Source: Streptomyces odonnellii (lineage in GTDB: Bacteria; Actinomycetota; Actinomycetes; Streptomycetales; Streptomycetaceae). Taken from it: a DNA stretch of 64,000 bases. Shown here in pieces: positions 27,035 to 35,694 of this stretch. Numbering within the stretch: position 1 is the first letter of the stretch; each line of letters begins with the position of its first letter. The notes under the pieces are model-generated. The model was not told the origin of the DNA and did no database searches. It saw nothing but the letters and a program-made list of their open reading frames with translations. A program made the translations under genes and the position numbers. The stretch covers positions 1 through 64,000 of the forward strand of contig NZ_LATD01000028.1 of assembly GCF_000981895.1 (NCBI RefSeq). Direction: 5' to 3'.

Positions 27035-27249
27035 CGCGCCATCGTACGGGGCGGAGCGTGGCGCGGGTCACTCTCCGGAAGAGTGCGTGCCACCCGGCCC
27101 GGCGGTACGCACACGGGTACGAGGCGAGTATCGGCCAACGTGGCGTCAACCGGACTGATCGCGGCGCCTGTTGTCAGTGTCCCGGTCTAGCCTTGCAGTA
27201 TGTGGGCCTCAGACCGGCCCGGTTCCGATGAGGACGAGGGGGAGGACCA

Positions 27250-27786
27250 GTGAGCAGCAGTCTCAACCGAGGGGTGGCGAAGATCGAGGTCACGCTGAAG
27301 TGGGACCCCAGTCCCCTGGGCGCGCCCCCGCACGATCTCGACCTCGTCGCCGCGACCTACACGGCGAAGGACCCGAACGGGAAGCCTGCCTATCTCGTCT
27401 ACTTCGGAAGCCGCTCACCGGACGGCACGATCACTCTGGACCGGGAGAGCAGGACCGGCCAGGGCTTCGGCGCCGACGAGGAGATGACGCTGGAGCTGGA
27501 CCGGCTGTCGCCCGCGTACCACCGGGTGGTGGTGGGGGTGGCCATCCAACAGCGCGACGGGCGGCGGACGTTCGGCGACATAACCAATACCAAGGCGCGT
27601 GTCCTGGAGGGATACACCGAGCTGGCCGAGCACGACTTCACAGGCGTCCCCTCCGCCACTGCGGCCACCTTCGCGGAGTTCACCCGGGACGCCTCGGGCG
27701 CATGGCAGTTCAGTACAGCCGTCCGTGGTTTTGACACCGACCCCCAGTCCTTCGGCACCCTGATGGGCACCACCGGCACCGTCTGA
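27250..27786 (+). CDS. TerD-family protein
   Basis: 178 residues of the TerD beta-sandwich fold, with [11 protein letters not shown]...[38 protein letters not shown] and [19 protein letters not shown]. TerD proteins bind calcium and are linked to tellurite and stress resistance; in streptomycetes several affect differentiation. The usual acidic Ca-binding segment after the DLD motif is partly replaced here (TGQGFGAD), so calcium binding is uncertain. The GTG start follows GGGAGG. It stands alone, not in a ter cluster, and is followed by the ComB-like gene. Confidence 0.85.
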   Translation: MSSSLNRGVAKIEVTLKWDPSPLGAPPHDLDLVAATYTAKDPNGKPAYLVYFGSRSPDGTITLDRESRTGQGFGADEEMTLELDRLSPAYHRVVVGVAIQQRDGRRTFGDITNTKARVLEGYTELAEHDFTGVPSATAATFAEFTRDASGAWQFSTAVRGFDTDPQSFGTLMGTTGTV

Positions 27787-27805
27787 CACCCCGGCACGCG
27801 CGAAC

Positions 27806-28492
27806 ATGATCGGCATGAACGCTCGTTTCCTTGGCATCGCCGAGCTGGGCGAAGCCCCGGCCGTGGCGGTCGTGATCGACGTCATGCGTGCCTTCACGGT
27901 GGCTGCCTGGGCCTTTGCCCAGGGGGCGGAAAAGATCGTTCTTGCTGAGTCGCTGGACGAAGCCCTGGCGCTCAAGGCTCGGCATCCGGATTGGGTGGCG
28001 CTCAAGGACGGTCCGCCGGCGCCCGGGTTCGACATGGTCAACTCGCCGGGGCTGCTGCGGTCTGTTGACCTTCGCGGGCGGACCGTTGTGCAGAAGATCA
28101 CGGCAGGGACGGTCGGCGCCCTCGCGGTCCAGGAGGCGTCGCTGGTGCTGTGCGCCGGCTTCGTGGTGGCGGAGGCAACGGCTCGGCTCTTGCGGACACG
28201 CGGGTGTGACGATGTCACGTTCGTGGTCACCGGCGAAGACGGTCACGCCGATGAAGATCTGGCGTGCGCCCAGTACATCGCTCGGAGGGCCACCGAGGCC
28301 GAGACGGATGCCGCTGAGTTCCTCCGCCGTGCCGGCGAGTCCCGTGCCGCCGCCGAGTTGGCGGAGGGTGTGCGTCAAGGCGTCCATCCTGATGATGTCG
28401 CACTCTGCCTTGAGCTGGACCGGTTTACTTTTGGCATGGTGGCGGCCTTGGAGGACTCGCTCATGGTCCTTCGTCCGTGCGCCGTGCCTTAA
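27806..28492 (+). CDS. ComB-like (2-phosphosulfolactate phosphatase family) protein
   Basis: 228 residues. The N-terminal [20 protein letters not shown] corresponds to the family motif DV-x-RA-[ST]-T, and [12 protein letters not shown] to the GFD-x-GNSP motif. However, the usual GER segment reads KDGPP and the usual TTNGT reads ITAGT, so the active site is only partly conserved. In archaea ComB acts in coenzyme M synthesis, but no other genes of that pathway are nearby, so the substrate is probably different. Codon use is richer in A/T-ending codons (CTT, GCT, GTT, CAT) than its neighbours, which suggests recent transfer. There is no clear ribosome-binding site; an in-frame ATG at 27815 is an alternative start. 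Confidence 0.72.
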   Translation: MIGMNARFLGIAELGEAPAVAVVIDVMRAFTVAAWAFAQGAEKIVLAESLDEALALKARHPDWVALKDGPPAPGFDMVNSPGLLRSVDLRGRTVVQKITAGTVGALAVQEASLVLCAGFVVAEATARLLRTRGCDDVTFVVTGEDGHADEDLACAQYIARRATEAETDAAEFLRRAGESRAAAELAEGVRQGVHPDDVALCLELDRFTFGMVAALEDSLMVLRPCAVP

Positions 28493-28544
28493 CTGACGCA
28501 CAAAGCCTCGATCTGATCGCCGTCTCCGCAGACTCAGCACGCCG

Positions 28545-28577
28545 GAGAGGGTGCCGGCCCACGGCCGGCACCCTCTC
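28545..28577. terminator. Bidirectional terminator between the ComB-like gene and nrdJ
   Basis: Perfect 15-bp stem, GAGAGGGTGCCGGCC with GGCCGGCACCCTCTC, loop CAC, between convergent genes. One of the strongest hairpins in the window. Confidence 0.85.
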
Positions 28578-28622
28578 TCAAACGCGGATCAGCGTCCTCA
28601 GCAGCCGCAATTCCGCCCCGTT

Positions 28623-31529
28623 TTAGCTGCAGCCGCTCGTCGATCCGCAGCCCTCGCAGATGTAGCAGGACCCCGCCCGCTGCATCTTCGTACCGCAGGA
28701 GAAGCACAGCGGCGCGTCGGCGCTGATGCCGAGCTGCATCTCGACCAGTTCGGCGGAGGTGTGCGCCTCCTTGGGGGCCGGGATCGCGGCCGGGCCCGCG
28801 ACATCGGCGGCGGAGACCGCGGAGACCGCCTTCAGCGTCTCCGCCGGACGCGGAGTGGACTGGACGAGACTCTCGGTGTCCAGGGTGTCCTCGTCCAGGG
28901 ACGGCTCGTACGAACCGGTGTCCAGGTGGCGCTGGCGCTCCTCCGCGGAGTGGATCCCGAGGGCCGAGCGGGTCTCGAAGGGCAGGAAGTCCAGGGCGAG
29001 CCGGCGGAAGATGTAGTCGACGATCGACTGCGCCATCCGGACATCCGGGTCGTCCGTCATCCCGGCCGGCTCGAACCGCATATTGGTGAACTTGGAGACA
29101 TAGGTCTCCAGCGGCACGCCGTACTGAAGTCCGACCGAGACGGCGATGGAGAAGGCGTCCATCATGCCCGCGAGGGTCGAGCCCTGCTTGGACATCTTCA
29201 GGAAGACCTCACCGAGACCGTCGTCGGGGTAGGAGTTGGCGGTCATATAGCCCTCGGCGCCACCCACCGTGAAGGAAGTGGTCAGACCGGGACGGCCCTT
29301 GGGAAGGCGCTTGCGGACCGGGCGGTACTCGATGACCTTCTCCACCGCCTGGCGGATGGTCTCCTCGGCCTTCTCGGCGACCTTCTCCTCCTCCTTCTTC
29401 TTGGCGGAGAGGGGCTGGCCGACCTTGCAGTTGTCGCGGTAGATGGCGAGGGCCTTGACGCCCATCTTCCACGCCTCGAAGTAGACCTCTTCGACGTCCT
29501 CGACGGTGGCGCTCTCCGGCAGGTTCACCGTCTTGGACAGCGCGCCGCTGATCCACGGCTGGATGGCCGCCATCATCCGGACATGGCCCATGGCGGAGAT
29601 GGAGCGCTCGCCCATCGCGCAGTCGAAGACCTCGTAGTGCTCGGGCTTCAGTCCGGGCGCGTCGATCACATTGCCGTGCTCGGCGATGTGGGCGACGATC
29701 GCCTCCGCCTGCTCGGGCTGGTAGCCGAGGCGGCGCAGCGCCTGCGGCACCGTGCCGTTGACGATCTGCATCGAGCCGCCGCCGACCAGCTTCTTGAACT
29801 TGACCAGGGCGAGGTCGGGCTCCAGACCGGTGGTGTCGCAGGACATCGCGAGACCGATGGTGCCGGTGGGAGCGATGACCGAGGCCTGGGCGTTGCGGAA
29901 GCCGTTCTTCTCACCGAGGCGCAGGACGTCCTGCCAGGCCTCCGTGGCGGCGGCCCAGACCGGGGTGTCCAGGTCGTCCATGCGGACGGCCGTGGCGTTG
30001 GCGTCGGAGTGCTGCCGCATGACGCGCTTGTGCGGCTCGGCATTGCGGGCGTAGCCCTCGTACGGACCGACGACCGCGGCCAGTTCGGCCGAGCGGCGGT
30101 ACGCGGTGCCGGTCATCAGTGACGTGATGGCGCCGGCCAGCGCGCGGCCGCCGTCGGAGTCGTAGGCGTGGCCCGTGGCCATCAGCAGGGCACCGAGGTT
30201 GGCGTAGCCGATGCCGAGCTGGCGGAAGGCGCGGGTGTTCTCACCGATCTTCCGGGTCGGGAAGTCCGCGAAGCAGATGGAGATGTCCATCGCGGTGATG
30301 ACCAGCTCGACGACTTTGGCGAAGCGCTCGGACTCGAAGGACTGGTTGCCCTGGCTGTCGTCCTTCAGGAACTTCATCAGGTTCAGGGAGGCCAGGTTGC
30401 ACGAGGTGTTGTCCAGGTGCATGTACTCGCTGCACGGGTTCGAGCCGTTGATCCGGCCGGACTCGGGGCAGGTGTGCCAGCGGTTGATCGTGTCGTCGTA
30501 CTGGATGCCCGGGTCGGCGCAGGCCCAGGCCGCCTCGGCCATCTTGCGGAAGAGGGACTTGGCCTCGACCTCTTCGATGACATCGCCGGTCATCCGGGCC
30601 CGCAGCCCGAACTTGCCGCCGTTCTCGACGGCCTTCATGAACTCGTCGTTCACCCGGACCGAGTTGTTGGCGTTCTGGTACTGGACGGAGGTGATGTCGT
30701 CACCGCCCAGGTCCATGTCGAAGCCCGCGTCGCGCAGGGCGCGGATCTTCTCCTCCTCCTTGACCTTGGTCTGGATGAAGTCCTCGATGTCCGGGTGGTC
30801 GACATCGAGGATGACCATCTTGGCCGCGCGGCGGGTGGCGCCACCGGACTTGATCGTTCCTGCGGACGCGTCGGCGCCGCGCATGAAGGAGACCGGGCCC
30901 GAGGCATTGCCCCCGGAGGAGAGCAGTTCCTTGGAGGAGCGGATACGGGAGAGGTTCAGACCGGCGCCGGAGCCGCCCTTGAAGATCATCCCCTCTTCCT
31001 TGTACCAGTCCAGGATCGAGTCCATGGAGTCGTCGACGGAGAGGATGAAGCAGGCCGAGACCTGCTGCGGCTGCGGGGTGCCGACGTTGAACCACACGGG
31101 CGAGTTGAAGCTGAAGATCTGGTGCAGGAGGGCGTACGCCAGCTCGTGCTCGAAGATCTCGGCGTCGGCGGGCGAGGAGAAGTAGTGATAGTCCTCGCCG
31201 GCCTTGCGGTACGTCTTCACGATCCGGTCGATGAGCTGCTTGAGCCCGGTCTCGCGCTGCGGGGTGCCGACGGCCCCGCGGAAGTACTTGCTGGTGACGA
31301 TGTTGACCGCGTTCAGCGACCAGAAGTCGGGGAACTCGACGCCACGCTGCTCGAAATTGACCGAGCCGTCGCGCCAATTGGTCATGACGACGTCACGGCG
31401 CTCCCAGACCACCTCGTCGTACGGATGCACGCCGGGTGTCGTGTGGATCCGCTCGATACGCAGCCCCTTGCCGGCCTTGGTCCCCTTGGTTCGGGAACCA
31501 CGTGCCGGGCCGCTCGTCGTCTCTGTCAT
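28623..31529 (-). CDS. nrdJ: Vitamin B12-dependent class II ribonucleotide reductase
   Basis: 968 residues. Reduces ribonucleotides to deoxyribonucleotides using adenosylcobalamin, supplying DNA precursors without oxygen dependence. The catalytic barrel contains the substrate and active-site segments SGGNASGPVSFMRGAD, NGSNPCSEYMHLDNTSCNLASLNL and SCDTTGLEPDLALV. The C-terminus carries a zinc-binding tail (CFSCGTKMQRAGSCYICEGCGSTSGCS, split here as CFSC, CYIC, CEGCG). The ATG at 31529 follows GGGAGG; the longer upstream reading has no support. It lies 143 bp downstream of nrdR on the same strand, i.e. the nrdRJ operon known from S. coelicolor. Confidence 0.96.
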   Translation of the reverse strand: MTETTSGPARGSRTKGTKAGKGLRIERIHTTPGVHPYDEVVWERRDVVMTNWRDGSVNFEQRGVEFPDFWSLNAVNIVTSKYFRGAVGTPQRETGLKQLIDRIVKTYRKAGEDYHYFSSPADAEIFEHELAYALLHQIFSFNSPVWFNVGTPQPQQVSACFILSVDDSMDSILDWYKEEGMIFKGGSGAGLNLSRIRSSKELLSSGGNASGPVSFMRGADASAGTIKSGGATRRAAKMVILDVDHPDIEDFIQTKVKEEEKIRALRDAGFDMDLGGDDITSVQYQNANNSVRVNDEFMKAVENGGKFGLRARMTGDVIEEVEAKSLFRKMAEAAWACADPGIQYDDTINRWHTCPESGRINGSNPCSEYMHLDNTSCNLASLNLMKFLKDDSQGNQSFESERFAKVVELVITAMDISICFADFPTRKIGENTRAFRQLGIGYANLGALLMATGHAYDSDGGRALAGAITSLMTGTAYRRSAELAAVVGPYEGYARNAEPHKRVMRQHSDANATAVRMDDLDTPVWAAATEAWQDVLRLGEKNGFRNAQASVIAPTGTIGLAMSCDTTGLEPDLALVKFKKLVGGGSMQIVNGTVPQALRRLGYQPEQAEAIVAHIAEHGNVIDAPGLKPEHYEVFDCAMGERSISAMGHVRMMAAIQPWISGALSKTVNLPESATVEDVEEVYFEAWKMGVKALAIYRDNCKVGQPLSAKKKEEEKVAEKAEETIRQAVEKVIEYRPVRKRLPKGRPGLTTSFTVGGAEGYMTANSYPDDGLGEVFLKMSKQGSTLAGMMDAFSIAVSVGLQYGVPLETYVSKFTNMRFEPAGMTDDPDVRMAQSIVDYIFRRLALDFLPFETRSALGIHSAEERQRHLDTGSYEPSLDEDTLDTESLVQSTPRPAETLKAVSAVSAADVAGPAAIPAPKEAHTSAELVEMQLGISADAPLCFSCGTKMQRAGSCYICEGCGSTSGCS

Positions 31530-31672
31530 GCCGCCTCCCATATACGTACAAAAACACCCTGAAGTGCCATGCTCTTCCCGTGGCACGGGGTCTGTGTCCA
31601 AAAGCCCCGGGAACGCCTGAGGCGCCCGTGACAGGTCCTGGTTGCCGCGGAGCGGCCGGGTGCGGCCGGCCC

Positions 31673-32182
31673 TCAGTCCGCGGCGGTGGCGGGCACGGGG
31701 ACCTCGTGGGTCCCGTCGGCACCGCACTCCTCTACGGGAGGCCGCTCACGCAGTTCCGCGATGGCGGCCTCGAAGTCTTCGAGCGAATCGAACGCCCGGT
31801 AGACGGATGCGAAGCGCAGGTACGCGACAAGGTCGAGTTCCCGCAGTGGGCCGAGTATGGCCAGCCCCACGTCGTGGGTGGTCAGCTCGGCGCTCCCGGT
31901 CGCGCGCACCGCCTCCTCGACCCGTTGGCCGAGCTGGGCGAGGGCGTCCTCGGTGACCGGCCGTCCCTGGCACGCCTTGCGCACACCGGAGATGACCTTG
32001 GTACGGCTGAAGGGCTCGGTCACACCGCTGCGCTTGATCACCATCAGTGAGGCGGTCTCCACCGTCGTGAAACGGCGGGAGCAGTCGGGGCACTGGCGCC
32101 GACGCCGGATCGACGTCCCGTCGTCGGTGGTGCGGCTGTCGACGACACGGCTGTCGGGGTGCCTGCAGAAGGGGCAGTGCAT
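31673..32182 (-). CDS. nrdR: Transcriptional repressor NrdR
   Basis: 169 residues. An N-terminal zinc ribbon (MHCPFC...[14 protein letters not shown]) is followed by an ATP-cone ([30 protein letters not shown]) that senses ATP/dATP. NrdR represses ribonucleotide reductase genes by binding paired NrdR boxes when nucleotide pools are high. The ATG at 32182 follows GAAGGAGGG. It is divergent from lexA and co-directional with nrdJ, so it controls its own operon through the boxes at 32294-32339. The C-terminal ~25 residues are an acidic tail. Confidence 0.95.
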   Translation of the reverse strand: MHCPFCRHPDSRVVDSRTTDDGTSIRRRRQCPDCSRRFTTVETASLMVIKRSGVTEPFSRTKVISGVRKACQGRPVTEDALAQLGQRVEEAVRATGSAELTTHDVGLAILGPLRELDLVAYLRFASVYRAFDSLEDFEAAIAELRERPPVEECGADGTHEVPVPATAAD

Positions 32183-32293
32183 GGCTCCGAACCCTCCTTC
32201 ACGGCGCGACTGAATAGCCTCGTGAGGGCCCGGAAAGAGCCCCTCGAAGCAGTCCCCAGCATAGGCGATGCCCTCGGCCCCGAACGACCGGGA

Positions 32294-32339
32294 CCACAAC
32301 TTCTGGGCGGTTGTGACAATCCAACCACTACATCTGGGG
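32294..32339. promoter_or_regulatory. Paired NrdR boxes upstream of nrdR
   Basis: Two similar sites, CCACAACTTCTGGG (32294-32307) and CCACTACATCTGGGG (32325-32339), start 31 bp apart, i.e. about three helical turns. This spacing and the core CCAC-W-AC-NTCTGG fit tandem NrdR boxes described for Streptomyces nrdRJ. They lie 112-157 bp upstream of the nrdR start. Confidence 0.7.
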
Positions 32340-32604
32340 CCGGACGGCATCCTAAGCCCCGGAGCGTGTCGCCCGCTGAGGCGGGTGCGGCGGTCCCGCG
32401 CGGGCCGGCCATGAGCGTACGGGAAGGGCCCGGCGGCCAGGATCCGGGACCGCCGGAGTCCTACACGCCGGACGGACGCGACCGCGCCCTGGGCCCCGGC
32501 GCCATGGTCCCGGGCGGTACCGTGACGACGGGCCGCCCACGGCCACAAGCCGGGCCCATACACCGAGTCCGTCACTTACGGCAGTCACTCTTCGATTTTT
32601 CACT

Positions 32605-32618
32605 CGAACGTGTGTTTG
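32605..32618 (+). promoter_or_regulatory. LexA (SOS) box upstream of lexA
   Basis: CGAACGTGTGTTTG matches the Gram-positive/actinobacterial LexA consensus CGAAC-N4-GTTCG in all but one half-site base (GTTTG). It is 64 bp before the lexA start and fits autoregulation. Confidence 0.75.
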
Positions 32619-32681
32619 GCGCAACCTTTCGAAAGCTACTACCGTTGTCCAGCTAGGGAGAACATTTCGAGAGGGGCCGAC

Positions 32682-33467
32682 GTGACCACCACCGCAGACA
32701 GTGCCACCATCACTGCCCAGGACCGCTCCCAGAGCCGACTCGAGCCGGTGCATGCCATGAATGACGGGATCATGAACCCGGAGGGGCCCAAGCCCGCCCG
32801 TTCGCTGCCCGGACGACCTCCAGGAATCAGGGCGGACAGCTCGGGGCTCACCGACCGGCAGCGCAGGGTCATCGAAGTGATCCGGGACTCCGTGCAGCGG
32901 CGTGGATACCCGCCTTCGATGCGGGAGATCGGCCAGGCCGTGGGGCTCTCCAGCACCTCGTCGGTGGCCCATCAGCTCATGGCCCTGGAGCGCAAGGGCT
33001 TCCTGCGCCGCGACCCGCACCGGCCCAGGGCCTATGAGGTGCGCGGCTCTGACCAGCCGAGCACCCAGCCGACGGACACGACCGGCAAGCCCGCCGCGTC
33101 CTATGTCCCGCTGGTCGGCCGGATCGCCGCCGGCGGACCGATCCTCGCCGAGGAGTCGGTCGAGGACGTCTTCCCGCTTCCCCGCCAGTTGGTCGGCGAC
33201 GGAGAGCTGTTCGTCCTCAAGGTCGTCGGTGACTCGATGATCGAAGCCGCGATCTGTGACGGGGACTGGGTGACGGTCCGCCGCCAGCCGGTCGCGGAGA
33301 ACGGGGACATCGTCGCCGCGATGCTGGACGGCGAGGCGACGGTCAAGCGCTTCCGCCGCGAGGACGGCCATGTCTGGCTGCTGCCGCACAATGTGGCGTA
33401 TCAACCGATCCCCGGTGACGAGGCGACGATCCTCGGCAAGGTGGTCGCGGTCCTGCGCCGGGTGTGA
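32682..33467 (+). CDS. lexA: SOS repressor LexA
   Basis: 261 residues. Represses DNA-damage genes and self-cleaves when RecA is activated. An unusual ~55-residue N-terminal extension precedes the winged helix ([44 protein letters not shown]). The cleavage site Ala-Gly is in [10 protein letters not shown], the catalytic Ser in [11 protein letters not shown] and the Lys in GEATVKRF. The GTG at 32682 follows GAGGGG and begins VTTTADS; an upstream ATG-like start at 32610 would overlap the LexA box and is rejected. It is convergent with dinG. Confidence 0.95.
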   Translation: MTTTADSATITAQDRSQSRLEPVHAMNDGIMNPEGPKPARSLPGRPPGIRADSSGLTDRQRRVIEVIRDSVQRRGYPPSMREIGQAVGLSSTSSVAHQLMALERKGFLRRDPHRPRAYEVRGSDQPSTQPTDTTGKPAASYVPLVGRIAAGGPILAEESVEDVFPLPRQLVGDGELFVLKVVGDSMIEAAICDGDWVTVRRQPVAENGDIVAAMLDGEATVKRFRREDGHVWLLPHNVAYQPIPGDEATILGKVVAVLRRV

Positions 33468-33488
33468 CACCTCCACCGGCTCCGACCG

Positions 33489-33521
33489 GGCCCCGGGACC
33501 CTCTGCGCCGGTCCCGGGGCC
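33489..33521. terminator. lexA terminator
   Basis: 12-bp stem GGCCCCGGGACC / GGTCCCGGGGCC with a 9-base loop, 22 bases past the lexA stop, between convergent lexA and dinG. Confidence 0.75.
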
Positions 33522-33617
33522 TGCTGTTTGCCCCGGAACCACGCCCCCGCCGCCCCGGCTGAGGAGCGGCGGCGGAGGCGGTCACTCTCCGGTCGCCATG
33601 CCCTGAAACACCCGGTC

Positions 33618-33691
33618 CCGGATCATCACGCCCCGGATCATCACGCTCCAAATCACCGGGCCCCGGATCACCGGGCTCGGATCGTCACGCC
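33618..33691. repeat. 15-bp tandem repeat downstream of dinG
   Basis: About five copies of CCGGATCATCACGCC-like units (starts at 33618, 33633, 33648, 33663, 33678) with drift. The last copy overlaps the dinG stop codon. Units 3 and 4 share the variant ATCACCGGGC. Confidence 0.7.
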
Positions 33692-35655
33692 CCGGCGGCC
33701 TGCGCCGCGGCATCGATCGCCGCGAGGGACCTCCGTACCGTCTGGCCGTCCGTCGTGTACCAGAAATCGGGCAGTGAGGCGCGCAGGAAGCTGCCGTACC
33801 GCGCGTTGGCCAGCCTCGGGTCCAGTACGGCCACGACGCCGCGGTCCCCGCTCGCCCGTACGAGCCGCCCGGCGCCCTGGGCCATCAGCAGGGCGGCATG
33901 CGTCGCGGCCACCGCCATGAACCCATTGCCGCCGCCCTCCTCCACCGCCTTCTGCCGAGCGCTCATCAGCGGATCGTCCGGGCGCGGGAAGGGAATCCGG
34001 TCCATCACCACAAGCTGGGAGCTGGGCCCCGGCACGTCGACGCCCTGCCACAGCGACAGCGTGCCGAACAGACAGGTCTTCGGATCGGCGGCGAAGGCCT
34101 TGATCAGCTCACCCAGTGTCTCCTCGCCCTGGAGCAGGATCGGCGCGTCCAGCCTGCCGCGCAGCTCCTCGGCGGCGGCCTGGGCCGCCCGCATCGAGGA
34201 GAACAGGCCGAGCGTACGGCCACCGGCCGCCTCCACCAGGCCCGCCAGCTCATCCATCATGTCGCCGCGCGACCCCTCACGCCCCGGGGTGGCGAGATGG
34301 CGGGCGACATAGAGGATGCCCTGCTTGCGGTAGTCGAAGGGCGAGCCGACATCGATGCCCTTCCACTGCGGGATGTCGTCCCCCTCCGTCCCCTCCGGCG
34401 CCAGCCCCAGCGAGGCGCCCACTCCGTTGAAGTCACCGCCGAGCTTGAGCGTGGCGGAGGTGAGGACGACGGAGCGGTCGGCGAAGAGCTTCTCCCTCAG
34501 CAGCCCGGACACCGAGAGCGGAGCCACCCGCAGCGAGGCCCCGAAGCGGTCGTGCCGCTCGTACCAGACGACGTCGTACTCGGCCCCGTTGGCGATCCGC
34601 TCCGCCACGGCGTGTACGGACTCGACCGACGCCAGCGCCTGCTTCCGTACGACGTCCTCGTCCTGCACGGACTTGTCCCGGGTCGAGCCCAGCGCCGAGA
34701 TCACCGTACGGGCCGCGTCGCGCAGCGCCATCAGGGCATAGCCGAGATCCTCGGGGACCTCTTCGAGCCGCCCGGGCAGGGCCAGCTCCATCAGCCGCTC
34801 GAAGCCCTCGGCCGCCGTCTGGAGGGCGTCCGCCGCCTTCTCGTTCACCAGCTTCGCCGAGCGGCGCACGGCGCGGTTCACCTGCCCCGGAGTCAGCTCG
34901 CCGGTGGCCGCGCCGGTGACCCGGGAGACCAGCTCATGGGCCTCGTCGACGATCAGCACCTCGTGCTGCGGAAGCACCGGCGCGCCTTCTATGGCGTCGA
35001 TCGCGAGCAGGGCGTGGTTGGTCACGACGACCTCGGCGACCTTGGCCCGCTCCCGCGCGAGTTCCGCGAAGCACTCCGCGCCATAGGCGCACTTCGTCGC
35101 GCCCAGGCACTCCCGCGACGAGACCGACACCTGCGACCAGGCGCGGTCCGAGACGCCGGGCGTCAGATCGTCCCGGTCGCCCGTCTCGGTCTCGTCCGCC
35201 CAGTCCCGCATCCGCAGCAGGTCCATGCCCAGCTTGCTGGACGGCGCGGCGGCCTCGAACTGGTCGAAGAGCCCGTCCTCCTCGTCCTGCGGCACCCCCT
35301 CGCGCAGCCGGTGCAGACAGAGGTAGTTGGACCGGCCCTTGAGCATGGCGAACTCGGGCCGTCTGCGCAGCAGCGGATGCAGCGCCTCGACCGTGCGCGG
35401 AAGGTCGCGCTCCACGAGCTGGCGCTGGAGCGCGAGGGTCGCGGTGGCCACCACGACCCGCTCTCCGTGCGCCAGGGCGGGCACGAGATAACCGAGTGAC
35501 TTTCCGGTGCCGGTGCCCGCCTGGACCAGCAGGTGGGACGAGGTGTCGATGGCCTCGGCGACGGCTTCGGCCATGGTGACCTGGCCGGGCCGTTCCACGC
35601 CGCCGACGGAGCTGACGGCGGCGTGGAGGAGTTCGGGGAGTGATGGCTTCGTCAT
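33685..35655 (-). CDS. dinG: DinG-type (XPD-like) ATP-dependent DNA helicase
   Basis: 656 residues, superfamily 2 5'-3' helicase. Walker A AGTGTGKSLGYLVPA (~46-60), motif II LIVDEAHELVSR, and GAGRLVRASGDRGVVAVLDPR as motif VI. Four Cys for an iron-sulphur cluster are spread as YLCLHR and ECLGATKCAYGAECF, as in DinG/XPD. Family members unwind forked or R-loop DNA in repair. The ATG at 35655 lacks a strong ribosome-binding site; the protein begins MTKPSLPELLHAAV. It starts 39 bp after the last siderophore gene on the same strand, so part of its transcription may come from that operon. Confidence 0.88.
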   Translation of the reverse strand: MTKPSLPELLHAAVSSVGGVERPGQVTMAEAVAEAIDTSSHLLVQAGTGTGKSLGYLVPALAHGERVVVATATLALQRQLVERDLPRTVEALHPLLRRRPEFAMLKGRSNYLCLHRLREGVPQDEEDGLFDQFEAAAPSSKLGMDLLRMRDWADETETGDRDDLTPGVSDRAWSQVSVSSRECLGATKCAYGAECFAELARERAKVAEVVVTNHALLAIDAIEGAPVLPQHEVLIVDEAHELVSRVTGAATGELTPGQVNRAVRRSAKLVNEKAADALQTAAEGFERLMELALPGRLEEVPEDLGYALMALRDAARTVISALGSTRDKSVQDEDVVRKQALASVESVHAVAERIANGAEYDVVWYERHDRFGASLRVAPLSVSGLLREKLFADRSVVLTSATLKLGGDFNGVGASLGLAPEGTEGDDIPQWKGIDVGSPFDYRKQGILYVARHLATPGREGSRGDMMDELAGLVEAAGGRTLGLFSSMRAAQAAAEELRGRLDAPILLQGEETLGELIKAFAADPKTCLFGTLSLWQGVDVPGPSSQLVVMDRIPFPRPDDPLMSARQKAVEEGGGNGFMAVAATHAALLMAQGAGRLVRASGDRGVVAVLDPRLANARYGSFLRASLPDFWYTTDGQTVRRSLAAIDAAAQAAGA

Positions 35656-35694
35656 AGCCCGACCCACCCTACGGCTCACCACTGACAACAGCGA

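Larger units (their letters stand above)
32183..32681. other. Divergent regulatory region nrdR / lexA
   Basis: 499 bp without a supported gene. It contains the paired NrdR boxes near nrdR and the LexA box near lexA. The 32340-32600 part shows no signal I can name; short ORFs there have no ribosome-binding site or family likeness. Confidence 0.6.

Noticed and set aside
32340-32600. Small + strand ORF upstream of lexA
   Set aside because: No ribosome-binding site or family likeness; the frame ends after the LexA box and overlaps regulatory sites.
31530-32681. B12 riboswitch upstream of nrdJ/nrdR
   Set aside because: No B12-box-like conserved segment or leader was found in the nrdR upstream region or in the 143-bp nrdR-nrdJ gap; regulation is explained by NrdR boxes.
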